Assembly (NCBI GenBank): GCA_016214845.1
Contig: JACRMS010000021.1
Coordinates: 62,001-126,000, forward strand
Length of the DNA: 64,000 bases
Source of the DNA: Nitrospirota bacterium
GTDB taxonomy: Bacteria > Nitrospirota > Thermodesulfovibrionia > UBA6902
Reading direction: 5' to 3'
How positions within the stretch are numbered: position 1 is the stretch's first letter; each line of letters begins with the position of its first letter. The notes beneath the pieces were generated by a model. The model saw only the letters and a program-made list of their open reading frames with translations, did no database searches and was not told the DNA's origin. Below are positions 36,372 to 44,965 of the stretch, piece by piece. A program made the translations under genes and the position numbers.

Positions 36372-37047
36372 CAGCCATTTTCTCCAACACTTGCTTATAG
36401 TCTTCTTCCCGGCCTATATCGTACCACTCTCCCCCAAACTTGTAGACATTGATTGGTTCCTTTAAAGAAATAAGCTTCTTGATTAATGTTGGAAAATCAA
36501 AATATTGCTTCTGGGGAATATTGCCAACAATGCCCCTGTTAATAACATAAATGCCCATGCTTACATAAAAGCTGTACGTAGGCTTTTCAATATAATCCCG
36601 GACATCACTGCCATGCAATTCAAGCACGCCTAAAGAGATAGGCACTTCTTTTTTATAGGAGCATATCGTGACCCTCTTTCCCGACTTCTTATGATTCCCT
36701 ATCAAATCAGTAAATCTTAAATCTGTTAATACATCACCGTTTGTTACGATAAATTCTTCTTCTAAATTCTTTATGAGTGCCAGGCATCCTACGGTGCCAA
36801 GGGGTTCTGTTTCAATAAAGTATTTGATCTCAACTCCGAATCTCTCGCCGTTTCCGAAATAAGCCTGAATAATGCCGGCCAAGTAACCAACAGATATTAT
36901 GATTTTCTTGACGCCACCTTCAACCAGTTTATTAATTATAATTTCGAGTATCGGTTTTTCGCCGATAGGCATCATAGGTTTCGGTAAGATTGTCGTATAA
37001 GGCCTGAGCCTGGTGCCTTTGCCGCCGGCTAATATAACTGCCTGCAT
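36364..37047 (-). CDS. Sugar-1-phosphate nucleotidyltransferase
   Basis: 227 residues, single nucleotidyltransferase domain: VILAGGKGTRLRPYTTILPKP, then GTVGCLALIKNLEEEF and VTNGDVLTDL with the metal Asp. Lacks the long C-terminal beta-helix of mannose-1-phosphate guanylyltransferases. The closest kind I recognise is the PtmE/RmlA-like nucleotidyl transferase used for GDP- or CDP-sugars in nonulosonate and deoxy-sugar loci. It is 10 bases downstream of a LegB-like dehydratase gene, so the two likely act on one sugar. Confidence 0.85.
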   Translation of the reverse strand: MQAVILAGGKGTRLRPYTTILPKPMMPIGEKPILEIIINKLVEGGVKKIIISVGYLAGIIQAYFGNGERFGVEIKYFIETEPLGTVGCLALIKNLEEEFIVTNGDVLTDLRFTDLIGNHKKSGKRVTICSYKKEVPISLGVLELHGSDVRDYIEKPTYSFYVSMGIYVINRGIVGNIPQKQYFDFPTLIKKLISLKEPINVYKFGGEWYDIGREEDYKQVLEKMAGE

Positions 37048-37057
37048 CGTTTACCCC

Positions 37058-38050
37058 TTAAATAAAATATTTATTGGAATATTCTATTTGGTATTTTTCA
37101 AAAAACATTATTACTTCTTTCAGTCCTTCTTCAAGACTGAACTGCGGTCCCCAATTTAACATATCCTTAGCTTTAGAATTATCACAAAGCAATTCCCCAA
37201 CCTCGCTTTTTTCAGGTCTTATCCTCTGCTTTTCTTCAACTATCTCAAATTTTCTGTTGAGTATTTTGGAAATTATATCTATGATCTCTCCTATCGAGTA
37301 AAACTTTCCTGTCCCAAAATGAATTGTTTCACCTTTTAAGTCCTTTCTGCCGGCAGCTTTTATGTAGGCATTGACAGTATCCAGAACATATGTAAGGTCC
37401 CGCTTGGGGTCTAAAGAACCAATATGTATTTTATCTGAGTGAAGCGCCTGTGAGATGATCGTCGGGATAACTGCCCGCCTTGATTGTCTGGGGCCGAATG
37501 TGTTGAAGGGTCTCATAGTGGTGGCATTCAGATCAAAGGACCTGCAATAGCTTTCAACCAGTTTGTCAGCCCCTATCTTGGTAGCAGAATAAGGAGATTG
37601 ACCTTGCAAAGGATGTTTTTCGTCAATCGGTTTGTAAATGGCTGTGCCATATACTTCACTGGTGGAAGTGTGCAAAAAATGTTCTATATTGTTCCTGAGA
37701 CCTGAATTCAGCAAATTAACGGTTCCCATTATATTGGTCTGAATATAACTTAAAGGCGCTACATATGAATAAGGAATTCCGATTAAAGCGGCAAGATGAA
37801 ATACTATGTCAATGCCTTGCGTCAGTTTGTCGCAAAAGTTCCCATCCTGAATGTCTCCGAATACAATTTCAACTTCAGGAATGACATTTTTATCAATATA
37901 ATTTAAATTGGCGATATTACCCGTAGCATTATAATGCACCAACGCTTTAACGTGACAACCTTTTCTGACTAAATTTTCCGTCAAGTGACTTCCTATAAAT
38001 CCTCCCGCTCCGGTAACTAAAACGTTTTTCCCTGACAAATTAACGTCCAT
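37058..38050 (-). CDS. LegB-like NAD-dependent 4,6-dehydratase
   Basis: 330 residues, extended SDR: VLVTGAGGFIGSHLTENLV, active site STSEVYGTA and Tyr-x3-Lys in SPYSATKIGADKL, and MRPFNTFGPRQSRRAVI as substrate loop. The motif order matches LegB-type enzymes, which convert a GDP- or UDP-GlcNAc-type donor to a 4-keto-6-deoxy sugar. The nucleotidyltransferase follows and a second SDR precedes it (11-base overlap), making a three-gene deoxy-sugar block. No legionaminate synthase (LegI) or LegC is present, so a 6-deoxy-hexose rather than legionaminic acid is the more likely product here. Confidence 0.8.
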   Translation of the reverse strand: MDVNLSGKNVLVTGAGGFIGSHLTENLVRKGCHVKALVHYNATGNIANLNYIDKNVIPEVEIVFGDIQDGNFCDKLTQGIDIVFHLAALIGIPYSYVAPLSYIQTNIMGTVNLLNSGLRNNIEHFLHTSTSEVYGTAIYKPIDEKHPLQGQSPYSATKIGADKLVESYCRSFDLNATTMRPFNTFGPRQSRRAVIPTIISQALHSDKIHIGSLDPKRDLTYVLDTVNAYIKAAGRKDLKGETIHFGTGKFYSIGEIIDIISKILNRKFEIVEEKQRIRPEKSEVGELLCDNSKAKDMLNWGPQFSLEEGLKEVIMFFEKYQIEYSNKYFI

Positions 38051-38921
38051 ATTCCACCTCGACTATTTCTTTGAGTGAATTATTAATGTCATATTCCGGC
38101 TCCCATCCGAGCTTACATATTTTTTCGTTTGAGCCGACCTGATAATTAATCCCCTCTTTAACGTAATTATCTTCCGCCTCCAAAGGCATCTCTGAAATAT
38201 TTAATATCCCCTTTAATATTGTTATAACCTGTTCAATATTAATACCGTTGCCCGTGCATATGTTGTAAACTTCACCGCCCTCACCCTTTTCAATAAGCAA
38301 ACCGAGTGCTTTGCAGATGTCATTAATATATATAAAATCCCGCATGGCATTCAATGTCTTTAGTTTGACTGTTGTTATTTCATTATTTTTATACCGCACT
38401 ATGCGGTCAATGACTGCAGGAATAAAAAAGTTTTTATCCTGAAAAGGGCCTATGACATTAAACAATCTGGCAACCACAACATGCTGCTTCGGGTGATAGC
38501 TCAACCCGATCCTTTCCTGAATGTATTTTGCCTTCGCGTAAGAGTTACCAGGCAAACAGAATGAAGCTTCATTAACAGGTTCCATCGAACTTCTATAGAC
38601 AGCGCTGGTACTGCAAAAAATAATTTTGGGGTTTATAGCTAATTGTTTAACGGCTTCATTCAAGTTCAACTGGATCATCAAGTTGCTTTCATAAATGTCA
38701 ACATCATTCCGGGTTTTGTGATAAGATTTGCCCGCAAGGTTTAATACAGCGTCCGGTTTGTGCTTATCAAGAATTGATAATAGCGCGTGGTAATCCGTCA
38801 AATCAGCTTTATTATCATCGCCTGTCTTGCCAGTTACCGGAACAATGTTATATAAATTGCAAAACATTTCAGTAAATTTTTTACCGATAAACCCCCCTGC
38901 GCCAAAGACAAGTAATTTCAT
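38040..38921 (-). CDS. SDR-family NDP-keto-sugar reductase or epimerase
   Basis: 293 residues: LLVFGAGGFIGKKFTEMF, catalytic FCSTSAVYRSS and Tyr-x3-Lys in NSYAKAK, RLFNVIGP and MRDFIYINDICKAL. Length and the short N-terminal half resemble GDP-4-keto-6-deoxy-mannose reductases (Rmd), which would complete the path from the LegB-like dehydratase. A GalE-type epimerase activity cannot be excluded. It overlaps the LegB-like gene by 11 bases. Confidence 0.82.
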   Translation of the reverse strand: MKLLVFGAGGFIGKKFTEMFCNLYNIVPVTGKTGDDNKADLTDYHALLSILDKHKPDAVLNLAGKSYHKTRNDVDIYESNLMIQLNLNEAVKQLAINPKIIFCSTSAVYRSSMEPVNEASFCLPGNSYAKAKYIQERIGLSYHPKQHVVVARLFNVIGPFQDKNFFIPAVIDRIVRYKNNEITTVKLKTLNAMRDFIYINDICKALGLLIEKGEGGEVYNICTGNGINIEQVITILKGILNISEMPLEAEDNYVKEGINYQVGSNEKICKLGWEPEYDINNSLKEIVEVEYGR

Positions 38922-38964
38922 ATTCTATTTAAATTCCGGCAACAATTTATGCCGATGTACTATC

Positions 38965-40422
38965 TTACACATTTTGTTTTTGATATAAACTGCTCGCTAT
39001 CCCGCCAAATAAATAAAACATAGAGTTTGGAAACGGGAAAAAATGCATCTCAATCAATTGAGCATTTATTAAATAAATAATAAACATTCCCAAAAACATC
39101 GCAATCAATTTGCCGCTCATAAATCCGTTCTCAGGCAAAAGACGGTATAATTTTATAGAGACCTTAACCATACTAAGCATGATGAACAAAATAAGACCCA
39201 GACCGACAATCCCCAATTCCGCTAAAACGCCTGACCATGTATCGTGGACATTTGTCCCCTTGCCAACACCGATAGTTTTAGGGACATTTTCCATTTTATA
39301 TAGGTACTTTGGACTTACTTCCATAAACTTGCCGTATCCAACTCCAAATATTGGGTGATCAAGAAAAATCCTCCAGACTACTCCATATAAACTGGCCCGG
39401 CCATACACTGGTGATACTTGTGTCATTCTCTCAATAAATTTGTCTTTAAAGCTATCTTTGTTATACATCTTTTCTGCTCTTTCCGACCAATCAAGATCAG
39501 AGCTTAATTGTTTGTAAACACCGGCAAATAATATCGACAACACTAATAAACATCCTACAAATACCACTCTTACACGGGGGTAAAATACAGGGAATATAAA
39601 TAGGGCAATTAAAAAAGCCAGCCAGCAAGCGCGTGTAAGAGTGAATACAAGCGTGATCAGCATGACTGTAATGGAAAGAACATAAAAAATCTTTAACCAT
39701 CTCTTTTGCTCATGGAGGACAAGGTAAGTTGTCATGAATAATATCATCCCTATTACCGTGCCATTCACTGAAGCGTTTAAGAAAGGCCCCATTGATCTTC
39801 CCGCATGGACCCAGCCCGACAAAATATAGCGAGGGAAGATTAAGTAAGTCAATTTAAAATATTCAAATATGCCTGTGAGACCCAAATAAAATCCAACAAT
39901 GGTGAAAAAAATGAAAACCTTCTTTATCTTCTGTTCATCATCAATTAAGTTTTTACCAAAAAAATAAATACTAAAAGGCATCCCATAACCGCTCAAGAAA
40001 GTGCTTAATTTTAGTCCTCCCTTCCCCTCTGAGATAAGCGTACCAGCTACGAACATGGACGCCACAACATAAACACTAAATATAACCATTGAGCTTTCAA
40101 TTTCTAAATTACCAAGAACAAGTTTCCTTTGTCTAAACGCAAGTTCTGTCAAGATGATAAAAATTATAGAAACCCAGATTAACCTTTCAGGGAAAATGTC
40201 CGGAAGAACAGGCAGAGAAAGTATTACACCTTCTCTAAACAGCACTGCTACAAACCATAATAACAACGAATTCAATAGATTCTTTCTCTGAATAACAAAC
40301 ACTATCGGGGCTATGGCAAAAAACCAGAAAAAAGTTAATAACGCTGCTGGAGAAATGAAAGAATAAACGCCCCAAACGCTGATTAAAATAATTATGGTTA
40401 AAAAAACAACTTTTACAAACAT
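38965..40422 (-). CDS. O-antigen ligase/polymerase-type membrane protein (second copy)
   Basis: 485 residues with about 12 membrane spans. The Wzy_C domain shows FTLTRACWLAFLIALF, then the periplasmic loop with DHPIFGVGYGKF and GTNVHDTWSGVLAELGIVGL, where the NxHD/N-T pattern keeps the putative catalytic His. It should be a Wzy-type polymerase or glycan ligase. Unlike the copy at 21.4-22.7 kb, the His motif is intact, so this is the stronger candidate for the polymerase of the Wza/Wzz-exported polymer. Confidence 0.88.
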   Translation of the reverse strand: MFVKVVFLTIIILISVWGVYSFISPAALLTFFWFFAIAPIVFVIQRKNLLNSLLLWFVAVLFREGVILSLPVLPDIFPERLIWVSIIFIILTELAFRQRKLVLGNLEIESSMVIFSVYVVASMFVAGTLISEGKGGLKLSTFLSGYGMPFSIYFFGKNLIDDEQKIKKVFIFFTIVGFYLGLTGIFEYFKLTYLIFPRYILSGWVHAGRSMGPFLNASVNGTVIGMILFMTTYLVLHEQKRWLKIFYVLSITVMLITLVFTLTRACWLAFLIALFIFPVFYPRVRVVFVGCLLVLSILFAGVYKQLSSDLDWSERAEKMYNKDSFKDKFIERMTQVSPVYGRASLYGVVWRIFLDHPIFGVGYGKFMEVSPKYLYKMENVPKTIGVGKGTNVHDTWSGVLAELGIVGLGLILFIMLSMVKVSIKLYRLLPENGFMSGKLIAMFLGMFIIYLINAQLIEMHFFPFPNSMFYLFGGIASSLYQKQNV

Positions 40423-40524
40423 TTTCTTTAAATTTCAGGAAATGAGAAAAAAATGGCACTGCTCCGCCTTTTCAGTTACATAAGAAGCAATGCAAGCTGA
40501 TAATAGTTTCAAATAAACGGAATA

Positions 40525-40563
40525 AACACGGGATGGTGAAAATATGTCCGGGCCCCGCGTGTT
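40525..40563. repeat. Inverted repeat between two polysaccharide genes
   Basis: AACACGGG (40525-40532) pairs with CCCGCGTGTT (40554-40563), with a two-base bulge and about 21 bases between the arms. It lies in the 189-base gap after the GalE-like gene and before the polymerase gene. No T-run follows on the transcribed strand, so it is not a classical terminator; it may be an attenuating or processing hairpin. Confidence 0.4.
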
Positions 40564-40611
40564 CGCTAACTACAATTTATTAAAATAAAGACGGCAACAG
40601 AATGATTACCT

Positions 40612-41532
40612 TCAGATTTTCTTAAAGTATTTACAGGTCTCTTTCAATCCTTCCACAAGTGAGACCTTAGGTTCCCAATGAAGAATTTTTTTTGCCCTTG
40701 CATATTCGATTACACTTCTTCTTTGTTCCCCTGGCTTAGGAGGACCATATTGTTCTTTAATACAGGGATTTATGATTTCTTTAAGACAATTAAACATCTG
40801 CTTGACTGATGTCTCTACGCCGGTACCGATATTGAATATGTTCTCTGATGTGCTATTTGTTATGGCTAAAATATTAGCCTGAGCAACATCTCCGACATAA
40901 ACAAAATCCCTTGTCTGTTCCCCGTCGCCGTTAATAATCGCCGGTTCACTATTAAGTGCCTTTTTAATAAATATCGCTACTACCCCGGCTTCACCGTGAG
41001 GGTCCTGCCGAGGGCCGAAGACATTTGAATAACGTAAAGCAACATAGTCCATTCCATAAACTGTTTTATAATAGTAAAGGTAATGTTCTGCAACAAGCTT
41101 GGTGATACCGTAAGGACTTATCGGCTTTAACGGGTGAGTTTCAGGAGCCGGAAAAACTTCTTGCTCGCCGTAAATAGCTCCTCCCGTTGAAGCAAAGACA
41201 ACTTTTTTCACGTTATACTTGATACAATTTTGAAGAATGTTAATAGTGCCCAGTATATTAATTTTGGCGTCAAAAATTGGATCAGCAACCGAAAGGCGTA
41301 CATCTTTCTGGGCAGCATGATGATCAACAAAATCAGGGCGTTCTTTTTGAAAAACAGATTCCAGTTCCGGGTCCTGAATATCTAATTTATAAAATTTGGC
41401 TTTATTATTTATATTCCTCTCGCTCCCGGAAGAAAGATTGTCAACTATTACCACTTCAAAGCCTTTATCAATAAGTCTCTCAACTAAGTGAGAGCCTATA
41501 AAGCCGGCACCTCCTGTTACTAATACTTTCAT
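40612..41532 (-). CDS. UDP-glucose 4-epimerase-like SDR
   Basis: 306 residues: VLVTGGAGFIGSHLVERL, DHHAAQKDVRLSVADP, active site FASTGGAIYGEQ and Tyr-x3-Lys in SPYGITKLVAEH, then SNVFGPRQDPHGEAGVV and TRDFVYVGDVAQAN. This is the GalE-type group common in archaea and polysaccharide loci; the likely reaction is interconversion of UDP-Glc/UDP-Gal or the N-acetyl or uronic forms. It follows the Wzz/kinase-like gene by 13 bases and precedes a 189-base gap. Confidence 0.88.
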   Translation of the reverse strand: MKVLVTGGAGFIGSHLVERLIDKGFEVVIVDNLSSGSERNINNKAKFYKLDIQDPELESVFQKERPDFVDHHAAQKDVRLSVADPIFDAKINILGTINILQNCIKYNVKKVVFASTGGAIYGEQEVFPAPETHPLKPISPYGITKLVAEHYLYYYKTVYGMDYVALRYSNVFGPRQDPHGEAGVVAIFIKKALNSEPAIINGDGEQTRDFVYVGDVAQANILAITNSTSENIFNIGTGVETSVKQMFNCLKEIINPCIKEQYGPPKPGEQRRSVIEYARAKKILHWEPKVSLVEGLKETCKYFKKI

Positions 41533-41545
41533 TTTCTAATCCCCT

Positions 41546-43144
41546 TTATATCCATTTGTATAGTATCTCCGGTATCGGGAACTTGCGATTGTTCAGAATT
41601 ACACCGACTATGTTAGATTTTTTTTCTTCCAGCGGGGTGATTGCGCTTTGAACAACATGACGTCGTACCTTGCCCTCATTTACAACAATAATAACTCCAT
41701 CCACAAAGGAGGAAAGAATTGCAGCGTCGGTAAAATTCTTTAAATCAGCACATTCAACAAAAACTATTTCAAATGTTTCTTTAGCCTTTTGGATCACTGC
41801 CCGCATATTGGGAGATTCTAAAAGCGTTATTGGATTTAACGTAGTATTGCCTGAGGGCAAGATGTATAGACTTGGCACTAATTCATGTAATGCTTCTTCA
41901 AACGAAATTCTTCCTTCAAGCAAATCACACAGCCCGGTGGAGTCAGAAATGTTAGAAACCTGCGCTATCGAATGATCCCTCAGATTCGCTTTTATAATAA
42001 GGACCCTGCGTCCCTGCATGTTAGCCAAATACGCTGCGAGATTAGTAACAAAAGTTGTAGTTTCTTTTGAACCTTCAGCATCGGTTAGTATAAGAGATTT
42101 CAGATTTTTCTCTTTCATTACGATATCTAACTGCCTGGAAAGATTCTGAAAGGATTGAATATATTTTGGGTTCTTTGAATTTGTATTACTTATAAGTAGA
42201 CCATTTTGGCGCTCCTTTTTGGGGATTGAAGGAACAGAGCCCAAGAATGGAATATTGAGAAATTTTTCTAAATCATGCGGTGAGTTAAATGTACTTTCGG
42301 AAAATTCAAACAAGTAGGCAAAAATAATTGATAAAAATATACTTGAGAAAAAAGCAAATACAAGCATAAGCCCCTTAGGCGCCGCGCTAATCTCTTCTCC
42401 GGGGTCAGCCTGCTCCATTATTTTAACGCTGGCAGGACCAATGGCTTCAATTTCAGGTAGTCTTTCACCATTAAGGGTTTTTTTCCATTCATCAATATAA
42501 GTTTCTAATTGTTGTATTACTGTATGTTTTTCTCCATATTGCAATTTAAGTTCAAGAATTTGTTGTTCAAGATCGAAAATAACATACGAACGGCTTAGGG
42601 AATTTGCAATTAATGCGGCTTTTTCAGGAGTAAAATCTTTGACAGATACGGCGAAAAAATTTGTTTCCTTGACGGGTTGTACACTTACACTGCCGAGCAA
42701 TCTCCCAAATGCCGCGTTAAATAGTATGTCCTTCTGTTGTTCTGGTTTTAGTTCCTGAAATTTCTGCTTCATGTTCTTAAACCTGTAATCAATAAAAGCC
42801 GCTTTAAGAGGAGAAGCAAAATATCTCTCATAATCAAGCGGCGTTTCATAAAGCTTGAGCGCTTCAACTACGCGCAGCAAAACGATGCGGGATTTTACCA
42901 GTTCGGAATGTTCATCGGTCAAGCTTTTTTGTGAAGATGCGATAAATCGGTAATATTGTGACTCTGTTTCCTTCTGCGCTTTAACATACATCTTAACCGT
43001 GGCCTGATACATTGGCGTCTGAAATTGAAGTCCAATATAAACAGGAATCATTATTGCTATAGGAATGATGACAAATATAAGCTTATGCCTGAAAAGGACT
43101 TTTAAATAATCACGTAAAGTAACTGCTCCTACATTAGCAGCCAT
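41546..43144 (-). CDS. Wzz/BY-kinase-type chain-length protein with a degenerate ATPase domain
   Basis: 532 residues. The N-terminal Wzz domain has the first membrane span at about 20-40 and the second at 258-280, with a coiled segment (about 190-225) between them. The cytoplasmic C-terminus aligns with BY-kinases (GLCDLLEGRISFEEAL, LPSGNTTLNPITLLESPNMR), but every nucleotide motif is altered: Walker A reads TDAEGSKETTT (354-364) without the lysine in place, Walker A' reads IIKANLRD (383-390) instead of IDADLR, and Walker B reads FVECAD (462-467) instead of DTPP. No C-terminal tyrosine cluster. It is probably a structural regulator of chain length without kinase activity. Confidence 0.85.
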   Translation of the reverse strand: MAANVGAVTLRDYLKVLFRHKLIFVIIPIAIMIPVYIGLQFQTPMYQATVKMYVKAQKETESQYYRFIASSQKSLTDEHSELVKSRIVLLRVVEALKLYETPLDYERYFASPLKAAFIDYRFKNMKQKFQELKPEQQKDILFNAAFGRLLGSVSVQPVKETNFFAVSVKDFTPEKAALIANSLSRSYVIFDLEQQILELKLQYGEKHTVIQQLETYIDEWKKTLNGERLPEIEAIGPASVKIMEQADPGEEISAAPKGLMLVFAFFSSIFLSIIFAYLFEFSESTFNSPHDLEKFLNIPFLGSVPSIPKKERQNGLLISNTNSKNPKYIQSFQNLSRQLDIVMKEKNLKSLILTDAEGSKETTTFVTNLAAYLANMQGRRVLIIKANLRDHSIAQVSNISDSTGLCDLLEGRISFEEALHELVPSLYILPSGNTTLNPITLLESPNMRAVIQKAKETFEIVFVECADLKNFTDAAILSSFVDGVIIVVNEGKVRRHVVQSAITPLEEKKSNIVGVILNNRKFPIPEILYKWI

Positions 43145-43159
43145 ATTGTTCTCCTATAA

Positions 43160-44845
43160 TCAAAAAATTCCTCCTGAAACCACTATGACATCTCCAGGCT
43201 GTAACACAATGTCAGCACTTGCGTCACCATCAATAACGGCTTTAATGTTTACCTTGATTATGGAAAATCCACTGCTGTTATTAACAGGCCGTAAGATCTT
43301 AATCTTACTTTCAGAACCCCATTTAGTTACTCCGCCTGCCGTCGTGATGGCCTTAAAAACTGTCATATTGTTTTGAAGGACGAACTCCCCAACCTTATTA
43401 TTAACCTCACCATAAATATAGAATGTTTTATTGTGCTCTATTATCAAAATGTCATCAGGCTGGAGAAGCGTGCTTTCAACTTCTTTATTTTCAATAAGCC
43501 CTTCATTCAGCTGTGCTTCCGCAAAATCTTTAAATCCACCTGGTTCTCCTTCCTGCTTTCTCCTTAATTTTATCTTTCCGTATATTCCGTTAACGTTCGC
43601 GCCGCCAGCTTCAATTAGTGCCTTTAACACTGTCGTATTGTTCTCAAGTATAAAGCGTGCAGGTCTTGCAACCTCACCTTGAACTAAGTACGTTTTATTA
43701 TGCTCAACAACCATTACATCGTCAGACTGAAGAATTGTATTTTCGACTTCCTTGCTCTCTATAATTCCGTTATTAAGGTCTCCCTCGACAAAATCTTTAT
43801 ATCCGCCGGGCGTTCCTTCCTGTTTCCTTCTCAGCTTTATCTTGCCGTACGCTCCATTAACACCAGCACCGCCTGCTTCTATCAGTGCCTTTAATACCGT
43901 CGTATTGTTCTCAAGTATAAAACGACCGGGTCTTGCAACTTCTCCTTGAACTAAATATGTTTTATTATGCTTAACAACTAGTACATCATCAGGCTGAAGG
44001 ATTGCATTTTCGACTTCTTTGCTCTCTATAATTCCGTTAATAAGGTCTCCCTCGACAAAATCTTTATATCCGCCGGGCGTTCCTTCCTGTTTCCTCCTTA
44101 CTAATATTTTTCCATATAAACCTTCAGATGCTACACCACCTGCTTCTAATAATGCTTTCAATACCGTAGTCTCTTTCCTAAGTATAAATTTCCCTTTTCT
44201 TAACACCTCGCCGTCTATGTATATCTTATCTTCATCGACAACGATTATGTCATCTGGCAACAGAGGCATATATCCTTCTGCGCCTCCCTCTATAATGCTT
44301 TTAATATCTAACGTTACTTCTTTATATCCCGCTTCTCCTTTTTTCCCGCGCCTGACCTTAACCTTGCCATATAAGCCATCGGTGCCTCCAGCAATTGATA
44401 TTGCCTTTACCACCGTAAGACCTTCATCAAAAACGATCTCTCCGATCCTTTTGGTATCACCGTAAACGTACACTTTCTGATCATTTGATTGCAGCAGCGA
44501 CACTGAAACAATGGGATATTTTAAATATCCCTCGCTGAGACGTTTTGCTATTTCCTTCTCAACTTCATCGATATTTTTCCCTTTCACATAAACTGATCCT
44601 ATATAAGGGAAGGTGATTGAGCCATCATTTGCCACTTTTACACTGGTCCTCAGGTCCGGATGATCAAGTACTCTTATCTCTATTACATCATGTGCATTAA
44701 TCTTAGATAATACGCTTGCAGAGGCCTTAACTTGCGCAGATGCCGAGGTTTTAGTATCGTCGGCTGCAAAGCTTTTAGTCTCAAAAGCTGCGGCAAAAAT
44801 ATTCAATGACACTATAGCAATAAATATACGAATCATATTCTTCAA
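43160..44845 (-). CDS. Wza-like polysaccharide export protein with five SLBB repeats
   Basis: 561 residues. A signal peptide (about 1-27, ending FAADD) is followed by the Poly_export domain (INAHDVIEIRVLDHPDLR, DGSITFPYIG) and then five SLBB domains, each of the form T-V-L-K-A-L-x-E-A-G-G ... L-x-P-D-D. Most family members have one to three, so the protein is expanded. No lipobox cysteine is seen. It should form the periplasm/outer-membrane channel for the polymer. The start is TTG, supported by GGGGG 9 bases before; the nearby ATG at 44836 is badly spaced. It is between the outer-membrane barrel and Wzz-like genes. Confidence 0.9.
   Translation of the reverse strand: MKNMIRIFIAIVSLNIFAAAFETKSFAADDTKTSASAQVKASASVLSKINAHDVIEIRVLDHPDLRTSVKVANDGSITFPYIGSVYVKGKNIDEVEKEIAKRLSEGYLKYPIVSVSLLQSNDQKVYVYGDTKRIGEIVFDEGLTVVKAISIAGGTDGLYGKVKVRRGKKGEAGYKEVTLDIKSIIEGGAEGYMPLLPDDIIVVDEDKIYIDGEVLRKGKFILRKETTVLKALLEAGGVASEGLYGKILVRRKQEGTPGGYKDFVEGDLINGIIESKEVENAILQPDDVLVVKHNKTYLVQGEVARPGRFILENNTTVLKALIEAGGAGVNGAYGKIKLRRKQEGTPGGYKDFVEGDLNNGIIESKEVENTILQSDDVMVVEHNKTYLVQGEVARPARFILENNTTVLKALIEAGGANVNGIYGKIKLRRKQEGEPGGFKDFAEAQLNEGLIENKEVESTLLQPDDILIIEHNKTFYIYGEVNNKVGEFVLQNNMTVFKAITTAGGVTKWGSESKIKILRPVNNSSGFSIIKVNIKAVIDGDASADIVLQPGDVIVVSGGIF
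43562..44098 (-). repeat. Tandem 267-base repeat within the export gene (SLBB copies)
   Basis: Two neighbouring SLBB units are nearly identical at the DNA level with a period of 267 bases (89 codons): the stretch coding TVLKALIEAGG begins at 43621 and again at 43888, and the one coding KQEGTPGGYKDFVEG ends at 43803 and again at 44070. The units on either side are more divergent. This points to recent unequal exchange or slippage. Confidence 0.8.
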
Positions 44846-44965
44846 GGTATTGCCCCCTTATTATTTTACTTCTGCAGTAATAACATTTCTTAAACTCTAA
44901 AATTCCTATTAACAAATCTTTAACTGCCTTGCATAAACAAACGACAGACTGATTCCTCTATGGAA

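Noticed and set aside
44019-44465. 148-codon frame opposite the SLBB export gene
   Set aside because: Its repeats are the reverse complement of the SLBB repeats, so it is a shadow of them and not a gene.
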